From: Metarhizobium sp964253915
GTDB lineage: Bacteria > Pseudomonadota > Alphaproteobacteria > Rhizobiales > Rhizobiaceae
DNA: 28,057 nt
Direction: 5' to 3'
NCBI RefSeq assembly: GCF_964253915.1
Contig: NZ_CAXUSG020000027.1
Location: 1-28,057 of the forward strand
Shown: positions 1 through 7,597 of the stretch, in pieces
Layout of the letters: each line of letters opens with the position of its first letter
How positions within the stretch are numbered: the first letter of the stretch is position 1
Program-made: the position numbers and the translations under genes
Notes under the pieces: generated by a model
What the model was told of the DNA's origin: nothing
The model's database searches: none
What the model saw: only the letters and a program-made list of their open reading frames with translations

Positions 1-1
1 C

Positions 2-127
2 GAAAAAGTGCAACTGTGGCCGCTCTTGTGGAATCCTGACGATCAATGGTCGAGACGTCGGGAAAATCCTGATTTCTTAGGGATTGGCGATGCCTTTTCA
101 TCTGCCGAAAGACAAGTTGCCCTATAA
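2..127 (+). CDS. C-terminal end of an unidentified protein (cut by window edge)
   Basis: An open frame enters from the left edge and runs 41 codons to a TAA at 125-127. The residues (LWPLLWNPDDQW, then NPDFLGIGDAFSSAERQ) look like ordinary coding sequence, but I do not recognise the family. The start lies outside the window. The same frame continues past TAA and a TGA at 131-133 into another open stretch, so this could instead be the front part of one gene broken by two stops. No function is proposed. Confidence 0.4.
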   Translation, partial: EKVQLWPLLWNPDDQWSRRRENPDFLGIGDAFSSAERQVAL

Positions 128-133
128 TCCTGA

Positions 134-325
134 AGCCATGGTGCAATTGAGGATCGGATAGTTCTCAATCGAGATGGCATCACATTCGTCGGAGTGATCG
201 AACAGCCGATGGAAAGCGCTCTTGAAGACTTTGGGAATTCGTCGCCCTCGGAGTTGTTCGCCGACGATGCGACCGAGAAGGCTCGACTGATTGTTAGGAA
301 GTCCGCAGAAAGTGGGCAATGCTAG
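134..325 (+). other. Open frame without a convincing start, just upstream of the Shedu gene
   Basis: This stretch is in the same frame as the preceding ORF, directly after two stops (TAA 125-127, TGA 131-133). It reads as plausible coding sequence (DGITFVGVIEQPMESALEDF, ending KSAESGQC) with a TAG at 323-325. The only in-frame starts are GTG at 194 and ATG at 209, which would leave 43 or 38 residues, and neither has a clear ribosome binding site. It is either a small protein preceding the defence gene or the tail of a pseudogene disrupted by stops. Family not recognised. Confidence 0.3.
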
Positions 326-462
326 CCTTGGTCGTCTGCAGCCTCCTTTGCGTCGTTTTGCTCGTGGCAACAAAGACAGAAACCGGTGAATCGAGGGGCG
401 ATGCCGCGATAAAACCTCCCAATTCTGATACAACTCTTGCATGCGAACGGTGGACGGAGTCG

Positions 463-1632
463 ATGAGCAGCGAAGACGAGATTTTCTATAACTCCCGACC
501 AGACAAAACCTACGCTAGTCCTGCCTTCAAGGACTATACCGGGCAAAAGCTTCGCATTGCCAACAAAGTTATCGACGGTAACCCTGGCTATGAATTCGCC
601 AAGGTCAAGGAAGAATTGGTCCTTCGCCAAACGGATGCAGGACGTTTTCAAATCAAGGCGAGCTTCTTTGAGGATGACCGCTCTTTCAAGACTGTTACGA
701 TCCAAAAGTTTACGTCCAAGGGCAACGCCAAGGAGAATTTTGCCTTCGGTCCCCAGGAGATATCCGCGCTGTTGAAATTTATGGCCAACATCAAGCGGAT
801 AAATTTTCCTGACGATGGTCGCCTCAATATTCGAGACAGCGATCTGGAGCAATTGCTGTTGGAGCCAGACCAGCTGCGTCGGATCGCAGCAGACAACCAG
901 CAGCTCTTGGCCGCGATTGCCCGAAATGAAATAACCACTGAGGACGTCGTTGCTCTTTCTTACCGCAAAAAGCAACTCGCTGTGTTCGAGCGCTTGCTGT
1001 CTGATGCTGCTTACTTTGATGACCGCGTCAGTCAACACGGGAAGGGACCAGAAGGGTTATGGCAACGCTTCCTTGAAAAGAACCCTTGGATTCTCGGATA
1101 CTCGTTGAGCCTGATAAATTTTGGGCCTTTGGACGACCGGAAGTTAGAGCAGACAGTTCGTGGCCACGACATCGACGGTCCGGGCAAACGCGTAGATGCG
1201 CTCTTACGATCACGGGCTGCGCTTACCACCTCGGCTTTTGTGGAATTGAAACATCATCGCACTGACCTGATTGCTCTCGACCAGTATCGTTCAGGCATTT
1301 GGGCTCCCTCGAAGGAGCTTTCAGGTGCGGTCGCACAGGTGCAAGGAACCGTGGCCGCCGCCGTTGAGCGATGGGGTGCGTCCGTTCGGGTAACTGACAA
1401 TGATGGCGAGCCCACCGGCGAGACAATCTACGCCACTGAGCCCCGTTCCTTCGTCATTTGCGGCCGCCTTTCCGAATTCGAGGGTGAGCATGGGGTGAAT
1501 GAGCGCAAATTCGCCAGTTTCGAGCGTTTCAGGCGGAATCTGCTCCGGCCGGAAGTTGTAACCTTTGATGAGCTTTACGAACGAGCACGTCTGATCGTCG
1601 CAGCCAGCGATTCACCGGACAAAATGGCCTAG
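463..1632 (+). CDS. Shedu-type anti-phage nuclease (DUF4263 / SduA C-terminal domain)
   Basis: The protein of about 389 residues ends in a DUF4263-like domain. It has the W-x-FLEKNPWILGYSL segment around residues 201-217, then R-V-D (Asp245) followed by V-E-L-K (Glu261, Lys263), a PD-(D/E)xK nuclease arrangement, and a downstream Q-V-Q motif. Shedu proteins are single-gene defence systems that cleave nucleic acid during phage infection. The N-terminal half (residues 1-160) is not recognised, as is usual for the sensing regions of this family. I chose ATG 463 because GGACGGAG precedes it. The same frame is open back to ATG 319, which would add 48 residues with a hydrophobic start. No partner gene is required or seen. 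The family call rests on the motif order; activity is inferred. Confidence 0.72.
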   Translation: MSSEDEIFYNSRPDKTYASPAFKDYTGQKLRIANKVIDGNPGYEFAKVKEELVLRQTDAGRFQIKASFFEDDRSFKTVTIQKFTSKGNAKENFAFGPQEISALLKFMANIKRINFPDDGRLNIRDSDLEQLLLEPDQLRRIAADNQQLLAAIARNEITTEDVVALSYRKKQLAVFERLLSDAAYFDDRVSQHGKGPEGLWQRFLEKNPWILGYSLSLINFGPLDDRKLEQTVRGHDIDGPGKRVDALLRSRAALTTSAFVELKHHRTDLIALDQYRSGIWAPSKELSGAVAQVQGTVAAAVERWGASVRVTDNDGEPTGETIYATEPRSFVICGRLSEFEGEHGVNERKFASFERFRRNLLRPEVVTFDELYERARLIVAASDSPDKMA

Positions 1633-1669
1633 GTTCGCTCACGCTCGCCGACCTGCGCTACCGTACGGC

Positions 1670-1876
1670 TCATTGCGGATGGATTTCGGCAACTTGCTCC
1701 GCTGGAACACCGGGCTCGCTGTGACACCAGATTTCAATGTGCCCTTGAACAGGCCGTTCCGCCGCAAGTTTCCCAACCAAATCCAGGTCAACTCCCCCGC
1801 CGTAAAAGAGATAGATCGGGCGCTGATAGCCCACCTGGACGCAGAATTGGTCGAGGGTTGCAAAGGCCTTTAGACC
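1670..1876 (-). pseudogene. C-terminal remnant of an unidentified gene
   Basis: On the minus strand this 68-codon open stretch has good coding character (QRPIYLFYGGG, then GHIEIWCHSEPGVP) and ends in TGA at 1670-1672. It has no ATG, GTG or TTG start at a sensible place, and an in-frame TAA lies immediately upstream at 1877-1879. I read it as the 3' end of a truncated gene. It occupies most of the 359-base space between the Shedu gene and the secreted protein. Family not recognised. Confidence 0.35.
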
Positions 1877-1991
1877 TTAGCGTCCCAAGGTTCGGTTGAG
1901 TGACGATTAGGTTGAGAAAAATTCGCTGCCGGACGTCCACTGACCAGCGAATTCATGCGAGATCGCTGGAAGGTGGACTTGCGGCACTTTC

Positions 1992-2324
1992 CTAGCGCCA
2001 GCGAACGGAAACCGGTTTGCCGTTCGACAGCTTGATAACCACAGGGTTCATCTCACCCGAGCCTCGCGAGGTACGATATGCGCCGCCCGAGCAGGAAAGA
2101 GTATTGCCCTTCACAGAGCATCCAGTGTGAGTGCCTCGCGTAGGAATTGAACCACGGAACTTGTAGGAACTTGAAACCGTTTTTCCGTCGAAAGATAGGC
2201 AAATATCTCTCGTTGAGCCGTTGTGGCCGATACAGGTTTTTCCAAACTTGACCGCGTTCGCAGCAACGGCTGGCGTGGCCAAAAGTGACAGCGCCGAGAA
2301 AATCAGAATCGCATGCGTCCTCAT
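1992..2324 (-). CDS. Small secreted protein with four cysteines, unknown function
   Basis: The 110-residue protein starts with a clear Sec signal peptide (MRTHAILIFSALSLLATPAVA, cleavage near residue 22). The mature part of about 88 residues is basic and glycine/serine-rich. It has cysteines at 31, 42, 69 and 78, enough for two disulfides, consistent with a periplasmic or secreted location. A GGAGAG ribosome site precedes the ATG. I do not recognise a family. It is transcribed alone, on the same strand as the downstream LuxR regulator but separated from it by more than 200 bases. A link to the neighbouring amyloid locus is possible only by position. Confidence 0.65.
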   Translation of the reverse strand: MRTHAILIFSALSLLATPAVAANAVKFGKTCIGHNGSTRDICLSFDGKTVSSSYKFRGSIPTRGTHTGCSVKGNTLSCSGGAYRTSRGSGEMNPVVIKLSNGKPVSVRWR

Positions 2325-2555
2325 TGAGGCTCTCCGAATATGTGCTGATCAATGCGGAAAACACTAATCATCACGGAGGCTTCCCGCGCCCCCAACATTA
2401 GGGAGACAATGAAAGTTCTTTCAGAGTTGCAATCGCTTGGCTGGCTGTGAAGCGCATTCGACACCAGAAGGGAACCCGGCTGGATAGGCAAAATTGCTCA
2501 AGCTACTAGCGCAGTTTCCCTAACCGTCTCTTGCTTAGACTCGGATGTTCCATTC

Positions 2556-3641
2556 TCAATCTCCGATGGTCCTGAGCCCCAGAATACAAGATACAAAGTC
2601 GGTCTGACGATTTACGCCGCTTTTTCCGAGAATGGATTTGACATGTGTCCGCACTGTAGAGACACTGACGGCCAGCTCGTCGGCCACCGCTGAAACGTCG
2701 TTTCCGAGCGCAATCATTCTTGCGACGCGCGCTTCCGAAGGGGTCAGATCGAAGAGGCCCTGGATCGTTTCAGCATCGATTACTTTTGAGCGATCAACTG
2801 CTGTTGCGATTGCAAAGAAGGCAGCACCTGAGAATATGTCTCGTGCGTTTCCCTTGACCGGCACCAGGTGAAGCACCGAGTGAGGAAGGCTTTCGGTACG
2901 GGGAAGTGGCAAGGAGCAACCGAGCGACACGGATGTTGCTTTTTCCCGATTGAGGAATTCAGCAAACTTGGTGTTGGTGGACGGGAGTTCGAACGCAAGC
3001 TTATCGTATGCAGTTATGGCGAGTTGCGGCTCGAATGCCTGCAGGAGTGAGTTTGCAGCGATCACCTTCCCTTCGGAATTCAGCACCGCTGCCGGTAACC
3101 CCGCCAGTTCCAAGGCCTGAACAGCCGCGTTGATGCGCTCGAATTCCAAGCGGCTTGCCATCGTCGCCGCCCGCGCAAGATGCGGGCGCAAAAAGTTGAG
3201 CCGATCAACTTGAATGCTCTCGAAGGGGCCTCTGTCTCGCTGTCTCAGGATATCGAAAATGATCGTATGCCCCGAGGGCTCCTGAAACATATCACCTACA
3301 GTCCAGCCCAGCCCCCGGGGGTGCAGGAACTCGGTGTATATCGGGTCATGTTCGATTTCCTCCATCGTCATAAGATCGGTGTCACGCATGAACGAAAAGG
3401 GGGACAGCAGAAAATGCCTTTGCGGACGTACGTTCTGCAATCTTAGCGGGCTACGGAAAAACCGTTCCATGTCATCGCGAACGATGGCGCTGCAAGTGCA
3501 ACGGAAGGACTGGTCTTTCGCGGTGATGAGTGACATCGAAAAGGCGCTTACGAGGCTGCTGATAGAATCGCAAACGTGCTCCCATTGCTCGGGGACGAAT
3601 GCTGCCTCGTATATCTGATCAATCACTTGCTCTGCGTGCAT
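2556..3641 (-). CDS. LuxR-type transcriptional regulator (copy 1), flanking the curli-like locus
   Basis: A 361-residue protein with a C-terminal LuxR/GerE helix-turn-helix at about residues 293-352 (LTPSEARVARMIALGNDVSAVADEL, then VSVSTVRTHVKSILGK). It has no receiver-domain aspartate and no recognisable acyl-homoserine-lactone pocket. The roughly 280-residue N-terminal part is shared with the regulator at 10156-11220: both begin with DQIYEAAF and share RPHLAR and FDLTPSEA/FDLSPAEA blocks, so they are paralogues. It lies divergent from the csgG-like gene, with 340 bases between them, and is a candidate controller of it. Enterobacterial curli use the LuxR-family activator CsgD in the same role, although this N-terminus is not CsgD-like. 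The regulatory target is inferred from position. Confidence 0.82.
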   Translation of the reverse strand: MHAEQVIDQIYEAAFVPEQWEHVCDSISSLVSAFSMSLITAKDQSFRCTCSAIVRDDMERFFRSPLRLQNVRPQRHFLLSPFSFMRDTDLMTMEEIEHDPIYTEFLHPRGLGWTVGDMFQEPSGHTIIFDILRQRDRGPFESIQVDRLNFLRPHLARAATMASRLEFERINAAVQALELAGLPAAVLNSEGKVIAANSLLQAFEPQLAITAYDKLAFELPSTNTKFAEFLNREKATSVSLGCSLPLPRTESLPHSVLHLVPVKGNARDIFSGAAFFAIATAVDRSKVIDAETIQGLFDLTPSEARVARMIALGNDVSAVADELAVSVSTVRTHVKSILGKSGVNRQTDFVSCILGLRTIGD

Positions 3642-3981
3642 GTAGCCTCTTGGAACTTACGTTTTGTTTGTTGCATAAGCAGTAAGCCGCGCTGCGCCAA
3701 CTATGGCGCTTCACTGCTTTGTAAGTGATCATAGCGCACATCAGATTAATTGAATATTTCTCGGAACGAGCGAGAGGCCGCTAAGGATTATTGGATGGTA
3801 TGAAAGGGTGACGCAGGCCGCAAATCAGGGGCAAAAAAGCTTCTGGGACCAATTGAATCGCAAAGAGTTGGCTTACCATTCGACAAAATTTCGCCAGCAT
3901 CTTAATCGCGGTATACGCGCATTTTATCTTTATTAACCATAGTCAGTTACAACCCGTTAAGGATAAAGCGCGGGTGGTACT
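3642..3981. promoter_or_regulatory. Divergent intergenic region upstream of the csgG-like gene
   Basis: This AT-rich 340-base space separates the LuxR gene from the csgG-like gene and must hold both promoters, though I see no strong sigma-70 match. Near the csgG end is a run TTTATCTTTATTAACC (3924-3939), then CGTTAAGGATAAAGC about 20 bases before the ATG, which resembles the TTAAGGTAAGC element near two curlin genes. A short inverted repeat CGCG-GTATA-CGCG lies at 3907-3919. A 42-codon frame (GTG 3808 to TAA 3936, beginning MTQAANQGQKSFWDQL) is open but has a poorly spaced ribosome site, so I do not call it a gene. Confidence 0.4.
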
Positions 3982-5154
3982 ATGTTTCGTAAATTGATGT
4001 TGTGTTCGGTTGCCGTATTACTTACGGGCTGCGCCACGGCCAATAAGGATACAAACCTTAAGACATCTGATGCGGCGACGGCATTCTACAAGAATACCGG
4101 CATGGTCAAAGATACGGAGCGGCTCAGCTACCTTGAACACCTGCCCGCCAGGAAAAAGCCAATCAGGATTGCCGTCTACGAGATTCCGGACCAGACAGGC
4201 AAAAATCGACCGAACGACAGCTATGCCGACTATTCGCGTGCTGTTACGCAAGGCGCAGAAGCTCTGGTCATCCAGGCGCTGACAGACGTTGGCAATGGCA
4301 AATGGTTTGACGTTGTTGAACGACGATTTGTTGAGCGTGTACTGAATGAGAGAACGCTGGCGGAGAGATCGTATCTCGATGCTCAACAGCGAAGCTTCCA
4401 ACTTGAGCAAAACCGCGAGAAGCTGACCTATTCTCGTGAAATTCGAATTGCACAACGCGAAGCGGATACGTTGCAGGATGAGCTTCGCGAAAAGGAATTG
4501 GCACGTGCCACGGTTGTCTCCACGGCCAAGGCGAAGCTAGCCCAGATGGGGCGCGCCATCGAGGAAGCACAGAAGCAAGGCAATGCCGCTCTCGTGCAGC
4601 AGCTTACGTCCGATCAGCGACGTTTCGGTTCTGATGTTGACGCCTCAATCGCGGCGCAGGACACCGACATACAAAAGCTCAAAGACCGGTTCGAAATGGC
4701 CCAACGCGATCTCCTTCGTATGAAGGAAGCCGCTCCTGTCGACGAGGCCTTCGTTGCCAGTTCGGTTCCGGCTGCGATGCCTTATGTCCAGACAGCCAAC
4801 TACATCATCACCGGTAGCATCGTGGATTACAGCTCGAATGTAGAAACCGGCGGTGCTGGACTCGGTCTGCTGAATGTTCGTGCGCAGGATGAAATCCGGC
4901 GAGATATGGTCACGATCAGCCTGCGGCTTGTCGATTCCAGGACCAGCCGAATTCTGACGACCTCGACGGTCACCAAATCGCTGTTCTCTCGGAAAACGCA
5001 GATCGGTGGGGCCGGTTATGTTACCTTGCATTCTGTACTAGAGGGCGAAGCAGGCGTAGCAGTGAATGAACCTGGCGTATTTGCGCTGACGCGAGCAATC
5101 GATCTTGCGCTCGCTAATATTGTCGAAGACGCACAGAAAAAGGGAGTTTGGTAA
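3982..5154 (+). CDS. csgG: CsgG-like curli secretion pore lipoprotein with coiled-coil insert
   Basis: CsgG forms the outer-membrane channel that exports curli subunits. This 390-residue protein has a lipoprotein signal (lipobox LTGC, Cys17). It then has the CsgG fold start (IRIAVYEIPDQTG at 61-73, then TQGAEALVIQAL, WFDVVERRFVERVLNER at 108-124). The CsgG second half follows: ANYIITGSIVDYSSNVETGG at 272-291, the SLRLVDSRTSRIL strand region, and LEGEAGVAVNEPG at 353-365. E. coli CsgG is 277 residues. The extra length is a charged, helical, coiled-coil-like segment at about residues 131-250, inserted just after the NERT motif. The stop overlaps the csgF-like start (TAATG), so the two are translationally coupled. 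The identity of the family is firm; the role of the insert is unknown. Confidence 0.88.
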   Translation: MFRKLMLCSVAVLLTGCATANKDTNLKTSDAATAFYKNTGMVKDTERLSYLEHLPARKKPIRIAVYEIPDQTGKNRPNDSYADYSRAVTQGAEALVIQALTDVGNGKWFDVVERRFVERVLNERTLAERSYLDAQQRSFQLEQNREKLTYSREIRIAQREADTLQDELREKELARATVVSTAKAKLAQMGRAIEEAQKQGNAALVQQLTSDQRRFGSDVDASIAAQDTDIQKLKDRFEMAQRDLLRMKEAAPVDEAFVASSVPAAMPYVQTANYIITGSIVDYSSNVETGGAGLGLLNVRAQDEIRRDMVTISLRLVDSRTSRILTTSTVTKSLFSRKTQIGGAGYVTLHSVLEGEAGVAVNEPGVFALTRAIDLALANIVEDAQKKGVW

Positions 5155-5579
5155 TGCGTGGAACGACTCTTGCAATCGTGTTCGCCATGTCGCTCACGTT
5201 GCCTGCCATGGCGTCTGAACTGAAATTTGGCTTTCAAAACCCAGGTTTCGGCGGCAACCCACTGGCATCCAATTACTACCTCGGTATGCTGGAAAATCAG
5301 AAACTGCCGAAAGAGGACAGGGACGATCCTCTATCCGAAGACAACCTCGTCAAAGATTTCGCCGATGGCCTGAAGTCGCGCATCCTTTCGGCCGTGGCTT
5401 CGAAGATCACCCAGGATATTTTCGGTTCCGACAACACGCAAGGCAACTTCACCATCGACAATATGCTCCTGAACTACCAGGTTGTCGGTGATAAGGTTGT
5501 CATCAACCTCACTGATGGAATAACGTCGACCACGATTACCGTGCCAAGATTTGATGTTGAGAATGGAACTGGAAGCTAA
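5154..5579 (+). CDS. csgF: CsgF-like curli assembly factor
   Basis: CsgF is secreted through CsgG, caps the pore and couples secretion to fibre nucleation. This 141-residue protein has a signal peptide (cleavage after ..PAMA, residue 20). The mature start ELKFGFQNPGFGGNPLAS closely matches the conserved FQFRNPNFGGNP N-terminus of enterobacterial CsgF, the part that binds the CsgG constriction. The C-terminal half (FTIDNMLLNYQVVGDKVVINLTDG, then STTITVPRF) matches the CsgF beta-rich domain pattern. The ATG at 5154 overlaps the csgG stop. An in-frame TTG at 5148 would add two residues, but the ATG fits the family better. It is convergent with the first curlin gene. Confidence 0.88.
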   Translation: MRGTTLAIVFAMSLTLPAMASELKFGFQNPGFGGNPLASNYYLGMLENQKLPKEDRDDPLSEDNLVKDFADGLKSRILSAVASKITQDIFGSDNTQGNFTIDNMLLNYQVVGDKVVINLTDGITSTTITVPRFDVENGTGS

Positions 5580-5647
5580 ACCTACTCCGCATCCGCAAGC
5601 GCGTTGGCAAAGTTAAAGTCCGACTTTTTCCAAAATCAATGGTGGAA

Positions 5648-5665
5648 GCGGGATGAAAATCCCGC
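5648..5665. terminator. Hairpin between convergent csgF and curlin genes
   Basis: GCGGGAT-GAAA-ATCCCGC is a perfect 7-bp stem with a GAAA tetraloop (loop TTTC on the other strand). It sits in the 109-base gap between two convergent genes, where a bidirectional terminator is expected. No strong U-tract follows on either strand, so it may act as an RNA 3'-end stabiliser or be Rho-assisted. Confidence 0.5.
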
Positions 5666-5688
5666 ACGCTAGCCACCGCTAAACTCGC

Positions 5689-7032
5689 CTAGAACTGGTT
5701 GATCGTAGCGGTGGTTCCGTTCCCTTGCTGATTAAGGGTCGCCGCGTTGCCGTCGCCACTCTGGCTGACTACTGCCCAGTTTGCGCTTCCACCTTGGATT
5801 AAGGTCGCCTGGTTCTCATTCCCGCCCTGAACAATCGAAGCCCAGCTATTATCGGTCGCCGTCTGCGTCAACATCGCTTCATTGTCGGTGCCATTCTGGG
5901 TGACCAGTATGTCGCTGGTGCTGCCAGCCTGCGACAATGTCGCGATGTTTCCTTCGCCGTACTGATTGACCGTCGCGGTCATGTAATCGGCGGACTGGTT
6001 CATGCTGAGGGTTTGGTTTCTGCCGTCTTGCAGGATCATCGCCCAATCGTTCAGGCCGGATTGGGTCAGTGTGGTTTCGTTGACTTCCCCGTACTGATTG
6101 ACGACGGCGTGGGACCCAATCCCGGTTTGGGTGATGTTCGCTTCGTTGCCCAAGCCGTTCTGGTTGATGATCGAGTGGACGGCATCCCCATCCTGGATGA
6201 CCTTACCCTTGTTGCCGGTGCCCCACTGGCTGAGCGACGCATAGTCGCCAGCGCCCATCTGCAGCACGCGGCCTTCGTTCAGGTCGCCGGACTGGTAGAT
6301 ATTTGCAGTTCCCGATAGGCCTACCTGTTCTAGATAGGCGAGGTTCTCGTTACCGTATTGGCCTATCTCTGCCCATGAGCCCGACGCATCGCGTGAGTAA
6401 AGAGCGGGTGACGAAATTTTATAACTATATCCTTGGTGAAGGTAGGCGGTGTTTCCAATCCCAGAGTCTTGGCGGATGGAAGCATTCATCCCGCTTCCGT
6501 CATAGGAGTGCATGACAGCAAGACTTTCGCCGTTTTGCCAAATAAATTGATGACCGTTAGCGGAATCTGCTTGCTCGGCGTTAATCTCTCCGCCATGTGT
6601 CTGCGTAATTTCCTGTGTGTTATTAATGCTTCCTAAGAAAAACCCGCCTTGCACTACCCATGCTTGGCCATTATTGTCCTGTACGATTTTCTGTGTGCTT
6701 GCTGTTACGTTCCATTGCTGGGCCATAACGCGGTTTCCGCTATTCTGTGTTACGCTCTGATGACTGCCGAAGGCCTCCCCTTGGTGAGCTTCGGCGAATC
6801 CTCCATTCCCGCTTTGGGAAATGGCAATGGTACTGTCCACCACATCTTGTCCGTAATCGGACTGATAAATATGGGCGGTGGCACCGGTGCCTGTTTGGTC
6901 AATATTCGTCGAGCTATCGACTGCGGTGGCATACTGATAAATGTGGGCGCTGTTGTTCCCGCCCGCTAACACCACGCTGGTCATCGCCATGACGGCAAAA
7001 GTGGAGACCGAATAGAAAAGGGATGCACGCAT
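5689..7032 (-). CDS. Secreted curlin-repeat protein (curli-like amyloid subunit 1)
   Basis: The 447-residue protein has a signal peptide (MRASLFYSVSTFAVMAMTSVVLA). From about residue 224 to the end it consists of some 20 tandem 11-residue units of the form Q-x-G-x-x-N-x-A-x-hydrophobic-x (for example QYGEGNIATLS, QNGTDNEAMLT). This is the curlin half-repeat: two units make one strand-loop-strand turn of the amyloid. The N-terminal half has looser, degenerate units with Q and N spacing preserved only in part. E. coli CsgA has about 150 residues and ten such strands, so this subunit is about three times longer. It should be secreted by CsgG. The upstream DNA shares a block with the third curlin gene. 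Amyloid formation is inferred from the family. Confidence 0.87.
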   Translation of the reverse strand: MRASLFYSVSTFAVMAMTSVVLAGGNNSAHIYQYATAVDSSTNIDQTGTGATAHIYQSDYGQDVVDSTIAISQSGNGGFAEAHQGEAFGSHQSVTQNSGNRVMAQQWNVTASTQKIVQDNNGQAWVVQGGFFLGSINNTQEITQTHGGEINAEQADSANGHQFIWQNGESLAVMHSYDGSGMNASIRQDSGIGNTAYLHQGYSYKISSPALYSRDASGSWAEIGQYGNENLAYLEQVGLSGTANIYQSGDLNEGRVLQMGAGDYASLSQWGTGNKGKVIQDGDAVHSIINQNGLGNEANITQTGIGSHAVVNQYGEVNETTLTQSGLNDWAMILQDGRNQTLSMNQSADYMTATVNQYGEGNIATLSQAGSTSDILVTQNGTDNEAMLTQTATDNSWASIVQGGNENQATLIQGGSANWAVVSQSGDGNAATLNQQGNGTTATINQF

Positions 7033-7071
7033 GACCTGGAACCTTTGTATACAAAACGCCGCGACGGAAGC

Positions 7072-7153
7072 GTTAACAGATTGTTAAGAAAAGCTCTCAC
7101 CTAAATTGATGAAATTGGCGAAGCGAGAGGGCCAAGTACAATTAAGGTAAGCA
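7072..7153 (-). promoter_or_regulatory. Upstream block shared with the third curlin gene
   Basis: Starting 40 bases upstream of the first curlin ATG, the + strand reads GTTAACAGATTGTTAAG, then CACCTAAATTGATGA, then TTAAGGTAAGCA (7142-7153). The same three elements in the same order and orientation lie upstream of the curlin gene that starts at 9805 (9844-9916). Two separate genes with matching 5' DNA suggest a common promoter/operator, plausibly for one of the LuxR regulators. The rest of 7033-7306 shows nothing coding. Confidence 0.5.
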
Positions 7154-7306
7154 GACAGGGTTAAATTCAACTGGTGCTCAATCAACAGCATGATGAAAGG
7201 CGAGTTTTAGCGCTTCGAAGTAGAGCAGCTTTTCAACAAATGCCATTATATGGCAGCTTCAAATGCTCCGGCGTCCCACTGACCAGTCCAACGAATCCTT
7301 ATACCG

Positions 7307-7573
7307 TCAGTATTGTCTCCTAAGGAAGGCGGCGATCTCGCTCTCTACTGGCGATGTTTCCCCGGGCCGTTTAGCCATGCTGTCCTCAGCGCTGGCCTCT
7401 TCGAGCGTAGCTCGCGAAAGCCTGTTGGTGCTCGATTTTTTTGCACTTGGTCGCCTGATGCGATTGTCGTTGCGTTCGACCCAACGAAACACGAGCCACA
7501 GTAAGGGCAGCAGCACGACAGCAGACGCGAAGATCGTCACCTCGGCGATCCGTTGGCGCAAGAACTCGTCCAT
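7307..7573 (-). CDS. Small single-pass membrane protein co-transcribed with curlin-like gene
   Basis: The 88-residue protein has one strong transmembrane segment (VTIFASAVVLLPLLWLVFRWVE, about residues 12-33), followed by a basic, polar tail. It starts 24 bases after the stop of the 165-residue curlin-like gene on the same strand, and GGAGATC precedes the ATG, so the two probably share a message. It is not CsgE, which is a soluble periplasmic protein with a signal peptide and different motifs. Family not recognised; a membrane role linked to amyloid production is only a guess from context. Confidence 0.6.
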   Translation of the reverse strand: MDEFLRQRIAEVTIFASAVVLLPLLWLVFRWVERNDNRIRRPSAKKSSTNRLSRATLEEASAEDSMAKRPGETSPVESEIAAFLRRQY

Positions 7574-7597
7574 TTTTAAACGATCTCCGATACCATG

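Noticed and set aside
7307..7573. Possible CsgE
   Set aside because: No signal peptide, one central membrane segment and none of the CsgE sequence pattern; it is an unassigned membrane protein.
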